Of a stretch of DNA of 46,507 nucleotides, positions 6,961 through 14,079 are shown one piece after another. The stretch is taken from contig JADFPV010000013.1 of NCBI GenBank assembly GCA_022562155.1, positions 1-46,507 of the forward strand. The letters are read 5' to 3'. Source of the DNA: Chloroflexota bacterium. Its GTDB lineage: Bacteria; Chloroflexota; Dehalococcoidia; DSTF01; RBG-16-68-14. Position 1 is the first letter of the stretch. Each line of letters starts with the position of its first letter. Both the position numbers and the translations under genes were made by a program. The notes below the pieces were generated by a model. The model did no database searches and was not told where the DNA came from. It saw only the letters and a program-made list of their open reading frames with translations.

Positions 6961-7452
6961 ATGGAAGCGTATAAGAACATTCTCAGCAAACGAGACAGCC
7001 GCTCGTACAGCGGCCAAGAGATATCGGACGAAGTGTTGCAACGTATCTTGCAGGCAGGCAGGATGGCAGGCAGTTCGAAGAACACGCAGCCATGGGGCTT
7101 CATCGTCATACGCGGTGATGAACAGAAGGCATCCATTGCAGCCTGTGGCGACTTCGCGCAGCACGTGCCGAACGCGCCGCTTGTGATTGGCGTGGTGCTA
7201 ACGCCGGGTGGCAGCGGTTTCGACGCGGGCCGAGCCGCGCAAAACATGATGCTGGCAGCTTGGGATGAGGGGATTACGTCCTGCCCCGTAGCCTTGCATC
7301 ACCGAGAGTGCGCCGTGGAAGCATTGGGGCTGCCGGAAGACCATGCGCCAGCCATGCTCCTGGCCTTCGGCTACCCCGAGTCGGAAGAGTCGCGCCATCG
7401 AGGTGTGACGCGCAACGCAATGGACGACATCGTTCATCAAGAGCGGTGGTAA
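6961..7452 (+). CDS. Nitroreductase-family flavoprotein
   Basis: A 163-residue protein of the nitroreductase superfamily. It starts with a KRDSRSYSG stretch of the RxSxRxF type that binds FMN phosphate, followed by AGSSKNTQPWGFIVI, and ends with the usual compact alpha/beta pattern. Members reduce nitro compounds, flavins or quinones with NAD(P)H; the substrate here is unknown. A good ribosome site (AGAAGGAG) precedes ATG 6961, and TACAAT at 6924-6929 may be its -10. The gene diverges from the iron permease. Confidence 0.85.
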   Translation: MEAYKNILSKRDSRSYSGQEISDEVLQRILQAGRMAGSSKNTQPWGFIVIRGDEQKASIAACGDFAQHVPNAPLVIGVVLTPGGSGFDAGRAAQNMMLAAWDEGITSCPVALHHRECAVEALGLPEDHAPAMLLAFGYPESEESRHRGVTRNAMDDIVHQERW

Positions 7453-7491
7453 GGCGCCTGTAGCTTCGCCAGCTTGCGCTTATCCTTCAAA

Positions 7492-7536
7492 TTCGCGATC
7501 CTTATGACATAAGCAAGCTGTGTATACGATCGCGAA
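7492..7536. other. Nested inverted repeat upstream of the helicase gene
   Basis: TTCGCGATC (7492-7500) is the exact reverse complement of GATCGCGAA (7528-7536). Between them CTTAT and ATAAG form a second perfect inverted repeat. It lies 34 bases before the DEAD-box helicase start. It could be an operator or an RNA hairpin in the helicase leader. Confidence 0.55.
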
Positions 7537-7569
7537 CGTTTCCTCACTAGCGCCGGCGAGCCCCAAGGT

Positions 7570-8781
7570 ATGTCCCCGATGAACGACCTGACGGCCGAGC
7601 CGCTGCGTCGTTACCCGCTCCGCGCGTCATCGCTCGCTGCGCTGGACGCGATGGAGATCGTCACACCGACGCCCATCCAGGCTCGGACCATTCCGCTGCT
7701 GCTCGCAGGTAAGGACGTGATCGGAGAGGCGTACACGGGTTCCGGCAAGACGTTGGCGTTCTCGCTACCTCTCGTGGAGCAGATTGACGAGAGCGAGAAG
7801 ACGATACAGGCCCTGGTACTTTGCCCGACGCGCGAGCTGGCCCAACAGGTCGGTGGCGTCATTGAGCAGCTCACAACAGGCACGAAGACGCGGTCGACCG
7901 TGGTCTTCGGCGGGCGCGCCATCGGGCCGCAGCAGGACGCGATACGAGCCGGCGCCCAGATCGTCGTCGGCACGCCTGGTCGCGTCCTCGACCATATGAG
8001 CCGGAAGTCGATGAAGCTGGACCGCGTGAGGTTCCTGGTCCTCGACGAAGCGGACAAGATGCTCGACCAAGGATTCGGCCCCGATGTCGAACGCATCCTG
8101 GCCCGCACCCCGAAGGACCGCCAGACGGCGCTCTTCTCAGCGACCACACCCGATTGGGTGATGAGCGTCTCGAAGAAATATCTCAAATCCCCCGAAGTCA
8201 TCCAGATCGAGCCTGAGGACGGCGACGCGCCGGACATCGAACACGTTGTCTACGAGACCTGGGGCGGCGGCAAGTTCGAGGTGCTGTGTAAGCTACTGGA
8301 CGAGGAAGTCGAAGGTTCGACGCTCGTCTTCGGCCGCACGAAGCGCGGCGTGAACAGCCTCTATAGGAAGCTCTCGAAGCTTAATTACAAGGTGGACGAG
8401 TTGCAGGGCGACCTGAATCAACAGCAGCGTGACCGAATCCTCAAGCGCTTCCGAGATGAGAAGATACCGGTCCTCGTCGCGACGAACGTTGCGGCCCGTG
8501 GCCTCGATGTCCTCCACATCGGGCGTGTGATCAACTATGACGTGCCGGAGAGCCACGAGCTGTTCACGCATCGCGTGGGCAGGACGGGCCGTATGGGGCG
8601 TCAGGGTAGGGCGATTACGCTGCTGGCCGCGGAAGACCTGGCGAAGTTCCATGAGATCGAGCGCGGGATTGGCCGGAAGCTGCCACGCCTCACGGCCGAT
8701 GGCAAGATCGTCCAGCCGCCGGCCAGGCGCAACGGCAGGCGCGCCGGTGGTCTCGGACATCGCGTTCGAGCAAAAGCCTGA
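7570..8781 (+). CDS. DEAD-box ATP-dependent RNA helicase
   Basis: A 403-residue helicase with all core motifs: the Q-motif region (TPIQ), AYTGSGKT at 54-61, PTRELA at about 86-91, DEAD at 159-162, SAT at about 190-192 and HRVGRTGRMGR near residue 340. A short basic tail (RRNGRRAGG) follows and probably binds RNA. It is close to the minimal core length, so there is no large accessory domain. Such enzymes remodel rRNA or mRNA, often in the cold. ATG 7579 is an alternative start. Confidence 0.93.
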   Translation: MSPMNDLTAEPLRRYPLRASSLAALDAMEIVTPTPIQARTIPLLLAGKDVIGEAYTGSGKTLAFSLPLVEQIDESEKTIQALVLCPTRELAQQVGGVIEQLTTGTKTRSTVVFGGRAIGPQQDAIRAGAQIVVGTPGRVLDHMSRKSMKLDRVRFLVLDEADKMLDQGFGPDVERILARTPKDRQTALFSATTPDWVMSVSKKYLKSPEVIQIEPEDGDAPDIEHVVYETWGGGKFEVLCKLLDEEVEGSTLVFGRTKRGVNSLYRKLSKLNYKVDELQGDLNQQQRDRILKRFRDEKIPVLVATNVAARGLDVLHIGRVINYDVPESHELFTHRVGRTGRMGRQGRAITLLAAEDLAKFHEIERGIGRKLPRLTADGKIVQPPARRNGRRAGGLGHRVRAKA

Positions 8782-8797
8782 ACTCGCCGGTTGAGGC

Positions 8798-8826
8798 TTG
8801 ACACTACCGCGAGCGTTTGAGATACT
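8798..8826 (+). promoter_or_regulatory. Strong promoter upstream of the Hsp70-like gene
   Basis: A perfect -35 (TTGACA, 8798-8803), a 17-base spacer and GATACT (8821-8826). Transcription would start near 8833, over 210 bases before the coding start at 9046, so a long structured leader is made. Confidence 0.65.
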
Positions 8827-8832
8827 GGCGTT

Positions 8833-8965
8833 TGCTCCCGCCAGAGGCGGGGGAGTGAACAAGATGAGGATATGCCACTAGGCTTTTTACGACCGCCGGT
8901 CGTCCTGCGGGACGGTCGGCATGGATGTTACCCCACCCGTTGTCTATCCGGCAACGGGTTTTTGT
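8833..8965 (+). ncRNA. Structured leader or small RNA ending in a terminator
   Basis: After the promoter comes a hairpin CCCGCC AGA GGCGGG (8837-8851), a further stem region around 8889-8918 (CGACCG with CGGTCG, and GTCC TGCG GGAC inside), and then ACCCGTTG (8935-8942) pairing with CAACGGGT (8952-8959) followed by five T, a standard intrinsic terminator. This could be an attenuated leader of the Hsp70-like gene, a riboswitch, or an independent small RNA. I do not recognise its class. Confidence 0.45.
8935..8965 (+). terminator. Intrinsic terminator in the Hsp70-like leader
   Basis: An 8-bp perfect stem with a nine-base loop followed by TTTTTGT. It lies downstream of a strong promoter and 80 bases upstream of the Hsp70-like start. 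It also lies after the helicase gene and may serve both transcripts. Confidence 0.6.
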
Positions 8966-9045
8966 ATGCCCAGAATTCGCGGGCACCGCCGCTCTCAGCA
9001 GGGGCCAGACCACACAGATCGAACAACGTAGACATGAGGTGAGAG

Positions 9046-10446
9046 ATGCTTAGCATTGGTATCGATTTTGGGACGTCCAACTCCAGCGTCGCGGTCTTCG
9101 ACCCTTCGGCTCCGCTCAGGGCAGGCCCTTCTGCTCCCCCTTCGACTTCGCTCAGGGCAGGCGGGCAGAAGGTGCGACTGCTGGAACTGGACGTCCATGC
9201 GAGAGACCCGCGCGTTATGCGCAGCCTGCTCTACATTCCCCGCGACGGTGAGATCGTCGCCGGGCAGCGAGCGCTCGACATGTACACCGAACAGAACACC
9301 GGCCGCGAGGTGCGCATGGAGCGTCGCTACCTGGGGGAGGTGAAGATGACGTTCTCCGACATGGAGGTCTTGAAGGACGCCTATGCGATGGTAGACGTCA
9401 ACGAACCAGGACGGCTGTTTCAGTCGCTCAAGCGTTTTCTGGCCGTCACGTCGTTCAAGAAGACCAACGTGTTCGGCGTCGAGTATACGCTGGAAGAGTT
9501 GGTCGCCACGCTTGCCCGGCAGATAGTCAGGGGCGCGGAGGCGGCTCTCGGCCGAAGCATCGATGCCCTCGTCATCGGCCGGCCTGTTCGTTTCCACGAT
9601 GACGAAGCGAAGAACCTCGCCGCGTTCGACCGGTTGCAAAAGGCCTGGGGCCTGACGGGCGTGACCGACATTCGCTTCATGGAGGAACCGGTCGCCGCGG
9701 CGCACCACCACGCCTCCGAAGCGCGGCTGGCGCCGGGCACGCGCTTCCTCGTCTTCGATTTCGGTGGCGGGACGCTCGATGTCACGGTGGCCAGAGCGAC
9801 CGAGGGCTCGATCGATGTGCTGGCGACAGGCGGTGTGCCTTTGGGAGGCGACCTCCTGGATTCGCGCATCATGGAATCGCGTATCGCGCGGCACTTCGGC
9901 CGGGGAGCGCGCTACCAGCCCGAAGACTTGCCGGTGCCGAATCACATCTTCGCGCGCTTGCGGTCATGGCAGTCGATCGTCGAGCTGAACCGCCCGGACA
10001 GGCTGGAGATCATTCGCGATGCCCGCAAGAAGTCTGACTCGCCAAAGGAACTGAGCGCGCTCGAATCGCTCGTTACGCGAAACCACGGGCTCGGACTCTT
10101 TCGAGCGATCGAGCAGGCGAAGATCGCTCTATCCGACGACGATTGGGCTGAAGTGAGGTTGCAGGTCGATGAGATCGATGTTGCAGAAGGAATTACGAGA
10201 GATGAGTTCGAGGCCGCTATCGGCGGTCAGGTGAAGTCGGCGATGAGGTGTGTCGTGAAGGCGGTAACGGACGCCGGCTGCGAGCCCGGAGACATACGTC
10301 TCGTCATCACGACTGGCGGATCGTCGCTCATTCCCGTGTTTCGCGAGCGGCTCCGCGAAGCGCTGCCAGAGGCAGAGATAACGGCGTCCAGCACATTCAC
10401 CAGCGTCGCCGCGGGACTGGCACTGGCCGGAGGGACCGGCGAATGA
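9046..10446 (+). CDS. Hsp70-family (YegD-like) ATPase
   Basis: A 466-residue protein with an actin-like ATPase fold. The phosphate-1 loop is IGIDFGTSNSS near residues 4-14 and phosphate-2 is VFDFGGGTLDVTV near 236-248. It is shorter than DnaK and lacks a clear substrate-binding domain, as in YegD-type Hsp70 relatives of unknown client. Residues about 19-40 are a Pro/Ala/Ser-rich stretch encoded by two copies of a 25-base repeat (9102-9162). This stretch splits the N-terminal strands but keeps the frame. The start has the ribosome site GAGGTGAGAG just upstream. Confidence 0.88.
   Translation: MLSIGIDFGTSNSSVAVFDPSAPLRAGPSAPPSTSLRAGGQKVRLLELDVHARDPRVMRSLLYIPRDGEIVAGQRALDMYTEQNTGREVRMERRYLGEVKMTFSDMEVLKDAYAMVDVNEPGRLFQSLKRFLAVTSFKKTNVFGVEYTLEELVATLARQIVRGAEAALGRSIDALVIGRPVRFHDDEAKNLAAFDRLQKAWGLTGVTDIRFMEEPVAAAHHHASEARLAPGTRFLVFDFGGGTLDVTVARATEGSIDVLATGGVPLGGDLLDSRIMESRIARHFGRGARYQPEDLPVPNHIFARLRSWQSIVELNRPDRLEIIRDARKKSDSPKELSALESLVTRNHGLGLFRAIEQAKIALSDDDWAEVRLQVDEIDVAEGITRDEFEAAIGGQVKSAMRCVVKAVTDAGCEPGDIRLVITTGGSSLIPVFRERLREALPEAEITASSTFTSVAAGLALAGGTGE
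9102..9162. repeat. Two tandem 25-bp repeats inserted in frame in the Hsp70-like gene
   Basis: Copies at 9102-9126 and 9138-9162 differ at two positions. Each begins CCCTTCG and ends CTCAGGGCAGGC, with CCCT/AGGG able to pair. They encode LRAG twice. On the opposite strand the same repeat would read CPERSRR, a peptide that recurs in many spurious environmental ORFs. The repeat therefore looks like a dispersed mobile palindrome tolerated inside a protein. Confidence 0.8.
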
Positions 10447-10551
10447 GGCCATACGGCCCTAGGATCGCCGCGGCCGGATGCCTATCTTCAACTCAGAGGA
10501 CACACAACCGACGAGCTGGAGGTGGATATAGACGCTGGACCTATTGTGGCT

Positions 10552-10632
10552 ATGAGTTTCGGGCTCTTGACAATCTGGGTACTGATGATCTCGGCCATAG
10601 TCGCGACCTGGAACATGCGGGACCGAGACTAA
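10552..10632 (+). CDS. Possible 26-residue single-helix membrane peptide
   Basis: ATG 10552 opens 26 codons that encode one hydrophobic helix (FGLLTIWVLMISAIVATW) with a charged tail (NMRDRD). The frame is open further upstream to 10447. No start has a well-spaced ribosome site; GGAGGTGG (10517-10524) is too far. It lies between convergent genes. It may be a real small membrane protein or chance. Confidence 0.25.
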   Translation: MSFGLLTIWVLMISAIVATWNMRDRD

Positions 10633-10660
10633 GCGATAGGCACGAGACTGCGGGAGCGTC

Positions 10661-10674
10661 TCCGCCACGGCGGA
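10661..10674. repeat. Short palindrome TCCGCC-AC-GGCGGA
   Basis: Related in form to the palindromes in the pseudo-tRNAs (347-361, 446-460) and to the one before cimA (26141-26160). It lies between the convergent Hsp70-like and enoyl-CoA hydratase genes. The rest of this 276-base gap holds only the possible small ORF at 10552. Confidence 0.5.
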
Positions 10675-10722
10675 CAGGTTCCGACCCTCCCCTACATGTG
10701 CCCAAGAGAGCGCCAGGCGCGC

Positions 10723-11571
10723 TTAGTCCGACGTGACGCGACCGAACTTGGGCGGACGCCGTTCCATGAACGACGCTACGCCCTCTTTGAGATCCGGCCA
10801 GGCGGTGCTCTTGTCTTGCAGACGCAGCGTCTCGATGTTTGCTTCGGCCATGTGCTGATTGAGCTGGCGGTACACCTGCCGTTTCATGTGCATGATCGAG
10901 GTCGGCGAGCAGGTCGCCGCAAGTGTGCGGATGTATTCACTTGCTTCTTCGAGGAGGTTGTCCGGCGAAGTGACGCGGTTCGCGATGCCGAGCTGGAGTG
11001 CCTCCTCGCCGTTGAACTTGCGTCCGCTCCAGAGCACGTCAAGCGCACGCCCGGGGCCGATCAGGCGTGGCAGCATCCAGCTGTTGCCGTGCTCGGCGAC
11101 CAACCCGCGATGTGAGAAGACGGTCGTAAACATCGCCTTTTCGGAGGCGAAGCGCATGTCGCTGAAGATGGCGAGCGAGAAGCCGAGGCCGGCGCAGGCG
11201 CCATTGACCGCGGCCAGGACTGGCTTGCGCACTGCAAGTAGGTATGTGAACGGCCCGACGCCAAACTCCTTGCGCAGCTCGGCATCGCCAGCGCGGGCGG
11301 CGCTGAGTTCGCTACCGGAGTCGTCGTTCATGGCAGCGGATTCGCCGGCCTGTGAGATCGCCTGTAGTGTGGCAATGTCGAGGCCGGCGCAGAAGCCACG
11401 TCCTGCTCCCGTGATGACGATGCCGACGACGTCCTCGCGCGCCTCGGCGTCGGCGACGGCGTGGTGCAACTCGGCGAGAGTGCGGTTCGTGAGGGCGTTC
11501 AGCTTGTCTGGACGATTGAGCGTGATCGTGGCGACCGGGTCTGTGACCTCATACAGGATCTCTTCGTACAT
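10723..11571 (-). CDS. Enoyl-CoA hydratase/isomerase family protein
   Basis: A 282-residue crotonase-fold protein. It has the early ITLNRPDKLNAL stretch, the oxyanion-hole region with GAGRGFCAGLDIA, and NGACAGLGFSLA followed by a hydratase-like segment. Members hydrate, isomerise or cleave acyl-CoA thioesters; the substrate cannot be told from sequence. The frame is open 96 codons further upstream, but that part is meaningless and overlaps the M20 remnant. ATG 11571 has an excellent ribosome site (GAGGAGGA) and starts MYEEILYEV. A cofactor-independent acyl-CoA enzyme is the safe call. Confidence 0.88.
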   Translation of the reverse strand: MYEEILYEVTDPVATITLNRPDKLNALTNRTLAELHHAVADAEAREDVVGIVITGAGRGFCAGLDIATLQAISQAGESAAMNDDSGSELSAARAGDAELRKEFGVGPFTYLLAVRKPVLAAVNGACAGLGFSLAIFSDMRFASEKAMFTTVFSHRGLVAEHGNSWMLPRLIGPGRALDVLWSGRKFNGEEALQLGIANRVTSPDNLLEEASEYIRTLAATCSPTSIMHMKRQVYRQLNQHMAEANIETLRLQDKSTAWPDLKEGVASFMERRPPKFGRVTSD

Positions 11572-11594
11572 TGCGTACTCCTCCTCTGTTGCCT

Positions 11595-11651
11595 TTATTC
11601 CTGGCCGAGTCGTTCGATGATGGCGGCGACGTGTTTCGTACCACCTGCAAT
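11595..11651 (-). pseudogene. Orphan C-terminal tail of an M20 peptidase gene
   Basis: Eighteen codons before a TAA read IAGGTKHVAAIIERLGQE. This matches the end of the M20 peptidase at 12552 (SGTKHVAAIIERLGEM). Over the 13 core codons 34 of 39 bases agree and all five differences are synonymous third positions. A stop codon immediately precedes the fragment. It lies nine bases after the HEPN gene stop and just before enoyl-CoA hydratase. It is a leftover of a second M20 gene or a duplicated 3' end. Confidence 0.75.
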
Positions 11652-11660
11652 CTATCCGCC

Positions 11661-12548
11661 TTAATCTTTTCCGGTGCGAGCATCCCCCCGTTCGGCCTGT
11701 CGAGCAAGAATCTTCGGGAGCTCCGGTTCCATGCCGAATTGCGCGCGTACTCGATCGTTTACGACAGCTGCGTAATGGAGAAGCGTGACGCTGAGTCGTC
11801 CGAATTCCTGGTGACCCAACAGGATTGGTTGGCCAATCTCCAGACCTAGCCACGGGCAAGCCTCCACGAGCCGGCGGTCTGCAATCCCACGGCGATGGAC
11901 CAAAACATTTCGAAGGTGATGGGCTTCGAACAGATCCCTGCGAATGTCATCAGGAACAGACCCGCCGAGGTTGAAAAGTGAAAGCTGAGACTCAAAGGCA
12001 GTGGCTCCGGCGGCTAGTGGTCCGGAGACCTCTCTTTGGAGCAGCTGGACTGTGTAGAGGCAGCGTTCTCGCACATCCATTTGCTCATACTCCCACAAGC
12101 GTACCTTGAGCCGCTGAACGATGTCGGTCTGTCGAGCGGACGGTTCGTTCTCTATCCAGGCTGCGAGGAGACTTTCTATGTAGACCTCAAGAGCGCTCCA
12201 GGAAGATACTAGAGCCTGTGCATGGAGCAATGGGAAGTCCTTCTCGATCTCTTTCTCAGCCAATGCCGCTTGGCGCTCTGCCTCCTTTAGCTCTTCTGAA
12301 TCCTCACTAATCACGGCTTGTGGGTCGCTGCTGTCCCGGGGGTACTTAGCGAAGAACTTGATGATATCGGGCCGTACTCTGTGGGAGCCCATGCCACTGC
12401 AGGCTAGGTGAAGCACGTCATGAATCTCCGTTGAGTGAGCGATGAAGTCTTCGTGTGCCTTCGCAGCCCACTCCGGCAGTTCTTGTTTAGCGGCTGCGGC
12501 TACGCCTTGCTTCGCCTCGGTGTCGTCGCTCTCGTTAGTTGCGCTCAT
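11661..12548 (-). CDS. HEPN-type protein of unknown role
   Basis: A 295-residue, mainly alpha-helical protein. The segment SSWSALEVYIESLLAAW (about 115-131) and the RX4H motif RNVLVH (Arg 213, His 218) are the two features expected of HEPN domains related to the MAE_28990/RiboL-PSP groups. Such domains are often RNases in defence or toxin systems. A charged Glu/Lys-rich stretch lies near residues 80-105. GC content is visibly lower than in the neighbours. It starts three bases after the M20 stop and ends just before a second M20 tail, so it looks inserted. No antitoxin partner is adjacent. The RNase activity is inference. Confidence 0.65.
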   Translation of the reverse strand: MSATNESDDTEAKQGVAAAAKQELPEWAAKAHEDFIAHSTEIHDVLHLACSGMGSHRVRPDIIKFFAKYPRDSSDPQAVISEDSEELKEAERQAALAEKEIEKDFPLLHAQALVSSWSALEVYIESLLAAWIENEPSARQTDIVQRLKVRLWEYEQMDVRERCLYTVQLLQREVSGPLAAGATAFESQLSLFNLGGSVPDDIRRDLFEAHHLRNVLVHRRGIADRRLVEACPWLGLEIGQPILLGHQEFGRLSVTLLHYAAVVNDRVRAQFGMEPELPKILARQAERGDARTGKD

Positions 12549-12551
12549 AAT

Positions 12552-13907
12552 TCACATCTCGCCGAGCCGCTCGATGATGGCTGCGACGTGCTTCGTGCCT
12601 GAGATGAAGTCCGGGATGCGGATGTTTTCGTCGGGCGCGTGGGCGCGGCCGTCCGGGTTTGAGATCCCGGCCGACGCCATCGGCACACCGAGCAGCTTCA
12701 TCATCGGGTAGAGCGGCTGCGTGCTGGGTGCGTTTGGCGTCGTCACCGGCTCCTGGCCGTACACCTCGCGTGCTGTGGAGCGCACCACCTCGACGAATGG
12801 GTGCGTGGCATCGGTCCGCGCCGGAAACTCGCCCTCCGCGGTGCGGAATTCGACGTCTTCGAAGCCCTCATTATCTAGGTGCTTGCGCAGCTTCTCGGCG
12901 ATGTCGCCCGGGTCCTGATCCGGCACGAGACGGAAGTCCAGCTTCGCCGATGCTTCCGCCGGCAGCACCGTCTTCATGCCCTTGCCCTCGTATCCGCCGC
13001 TGATGCCGTTGATCGTGCACGTCGGCTCGAAGATCAGGCGGCGCTGATAGTCGTAACCGCGCACGCCGCAGACGAAGTCCTTTACCTCCAGCCGCTCCAG
13101 CAGTGTCTCCTCTTCTGAGGGCAGCTCTCGCAGGAAGGTGTCCTCCTGTTCGGTCGGCTGCTTGACGTTGTCGTAGAAGCCGGCGATGCGGATGCGCTCG
13201 TCAGCATCCTTGAGGCTGGCCAACGCCCAGACCAGGCGCCAGACCGCGTTCGGTACCGTGACGCCGATCGATGAGTGCGAGTCGCGGTTGGCAGTGCGCA
13301 CATGCATCTGGACCGCGAAGATGCCCTTCACGCCGAGCGACACAAGGGGGCGGCCCGTCGGGTTGACGCCGCCGCCTTCGTGGAGCGAAACGTCCGATGA
13401 CAGCCGGCCCTTGTGCTGCTCGATAAACTCCTCCAGTTTCGGGCTGCCCAGCTCTTCGTCGCCTTCGATCAGGAACTTGATCGTGATTGGCAACTTCCCG
13501 CCGTTCGCGTCCTGAAGCGCGCGGATCGCGAGCAGGCGCGAGATCAGGTGGCCCTTGTTGTCGCTGATGCCGCGACCGAAGAGCACGTCGCCGTCGCGTC
13601 GCAGCTCGAACGGCGGGCTTGTCCAGAGATCGAACGGCTCGGCAGGCTGGACGTCGTAGTGGTTATAGAGGAGCAGTGTCTGCGACGACTGACCAGGCAG
13701 TTCACCCACGACGACGGGATTGCCGGGCTTCTGCTTCTCGAGTATCTCGACCGTTGCCCCGATGTCCTCCAACAACGACCTCACGAACTCCGCCGTCTCT
13801 GGGATCGCCTTACCCTGCGCGCCGACGGACTCCAGCGCCACGTACTCGCCAAGCTGTCCGATAGCTTCGTCGAGGTGCGCGTCGATGTAGCTGCTGATGT
13901 CCGTCAT
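12552..13907 (-). CDS. M20-family metallopeptidase (dipeptidase-like)
   Basis: A 451-residue zinc peptidase. The metal motif YNHYDVQPAEP gives His 83 and Asp 85, the bridging Asp is in GRGISDNKGH near 116, and the catalytic Glu pair is in EGDEELGSP near 151-152. The length and the inserted dimerisation domain fit the CNDP/ArgE-DapE dipeptidase group. It should cleave dipeptides or acylated amino acids in the cytoplasm. ATG 13907 has a strong GGAGGAG ribosome site. Its last 13 codons are echoed at 11595-11651. Confidence 0.9.
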   Translation of the reverse strand: MTDISSYIDAHLDEAIGQLGEYVALESVGAQGKAIPETAEFVRSLLEDIGATVEILEKQKPGNPVVVGELPGQSSQTLLLYNHYDVQPAEPFDLWTSPPFELRRDGDVLFGRGISDNKGHLISRLLAIRALQDANGGKLPITIKFLIEGDEELGSPKLEEFIEQHKGRLSSDVSLHEGGGVNPTGRPLVSLGVKGIFAVQMHVRTANRDSHSSIGVTVPNAVWRLVWALASLKDADERIRIAGFYDNVKQPTEQEDTFLRELPSEEETLLERLEVKDFVCGVRGYDYQRRLIFEPTCTINGISGGYEGKGMKTVLPAEASAKLDFRLVPDQDPGDIAEKLRKHLDNEGFEDVEFRTAEGEFPARTDATHPFVEVVRSTAREVYGQEPVTTPNAPSTQPLYPMMKLLGVPMASAGISNPDGRAHAPDENIRIPDFISGTKHVAAIIERLGEM

Positions 13908-13972
13908 GTCTCCTCCGAATTGTCCAGCGAACGCGTAGATCGCGGCTCATAGTGTACCACCGCGCGTCAAGG

Positions 13973-14005
13973 GCTCCTGCCGGGTCTTCGAGGACCGGCA
14001 GGAGC
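13973..14005. other. Strong 11-bp hairpin between divergent genes
   Basis: GCTCCTGCCGG (13973-13983) pairs perfectly with CCGGCAGGAGC (13995-14005), followed on the plus strand by GTTTTC. It lies between divergent M20 and ilvE genes and just upstream of the ilvE promoter. It may insulate ilvE or act as an operator, and the T-tract is weak for a terminator. Confidence 0.5.
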
Positions 14006-14013
14006 GTTTTCGA

Positions 14014-14042
14014 TTGGCCGGCGATCTGCTTCCTGGTATACT
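14014..14042 (+). promoter_or_regulatory. Candidate ilvE promoter
   Basis: TTGGCC (14014-14019), 17 bases, TATACT (14037-14042). The start would be near 14049, giving a leader of about 30 bases with ribosome site AAAGGAG. Confidence 0.6.
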
Positions 14043-14079
14043 TCCTCTCACTTATCCCCGCGAAAGGAGCCCGAAACGG

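Noticed and set aside
8995-9945. Long minus-strand frame with CPERSRR repeats
   Set aside because: It is the antisense of the Hsp70-like gene, and the peptide is simply the reverse reading of the inserted repeat.
13973-14005. Riboswitch or attenuator of ilvE
   Set aside because: The best ilvE promoter (14014-14042) lies downstream of the hairpin, so it would not be in the ilvE transcript.
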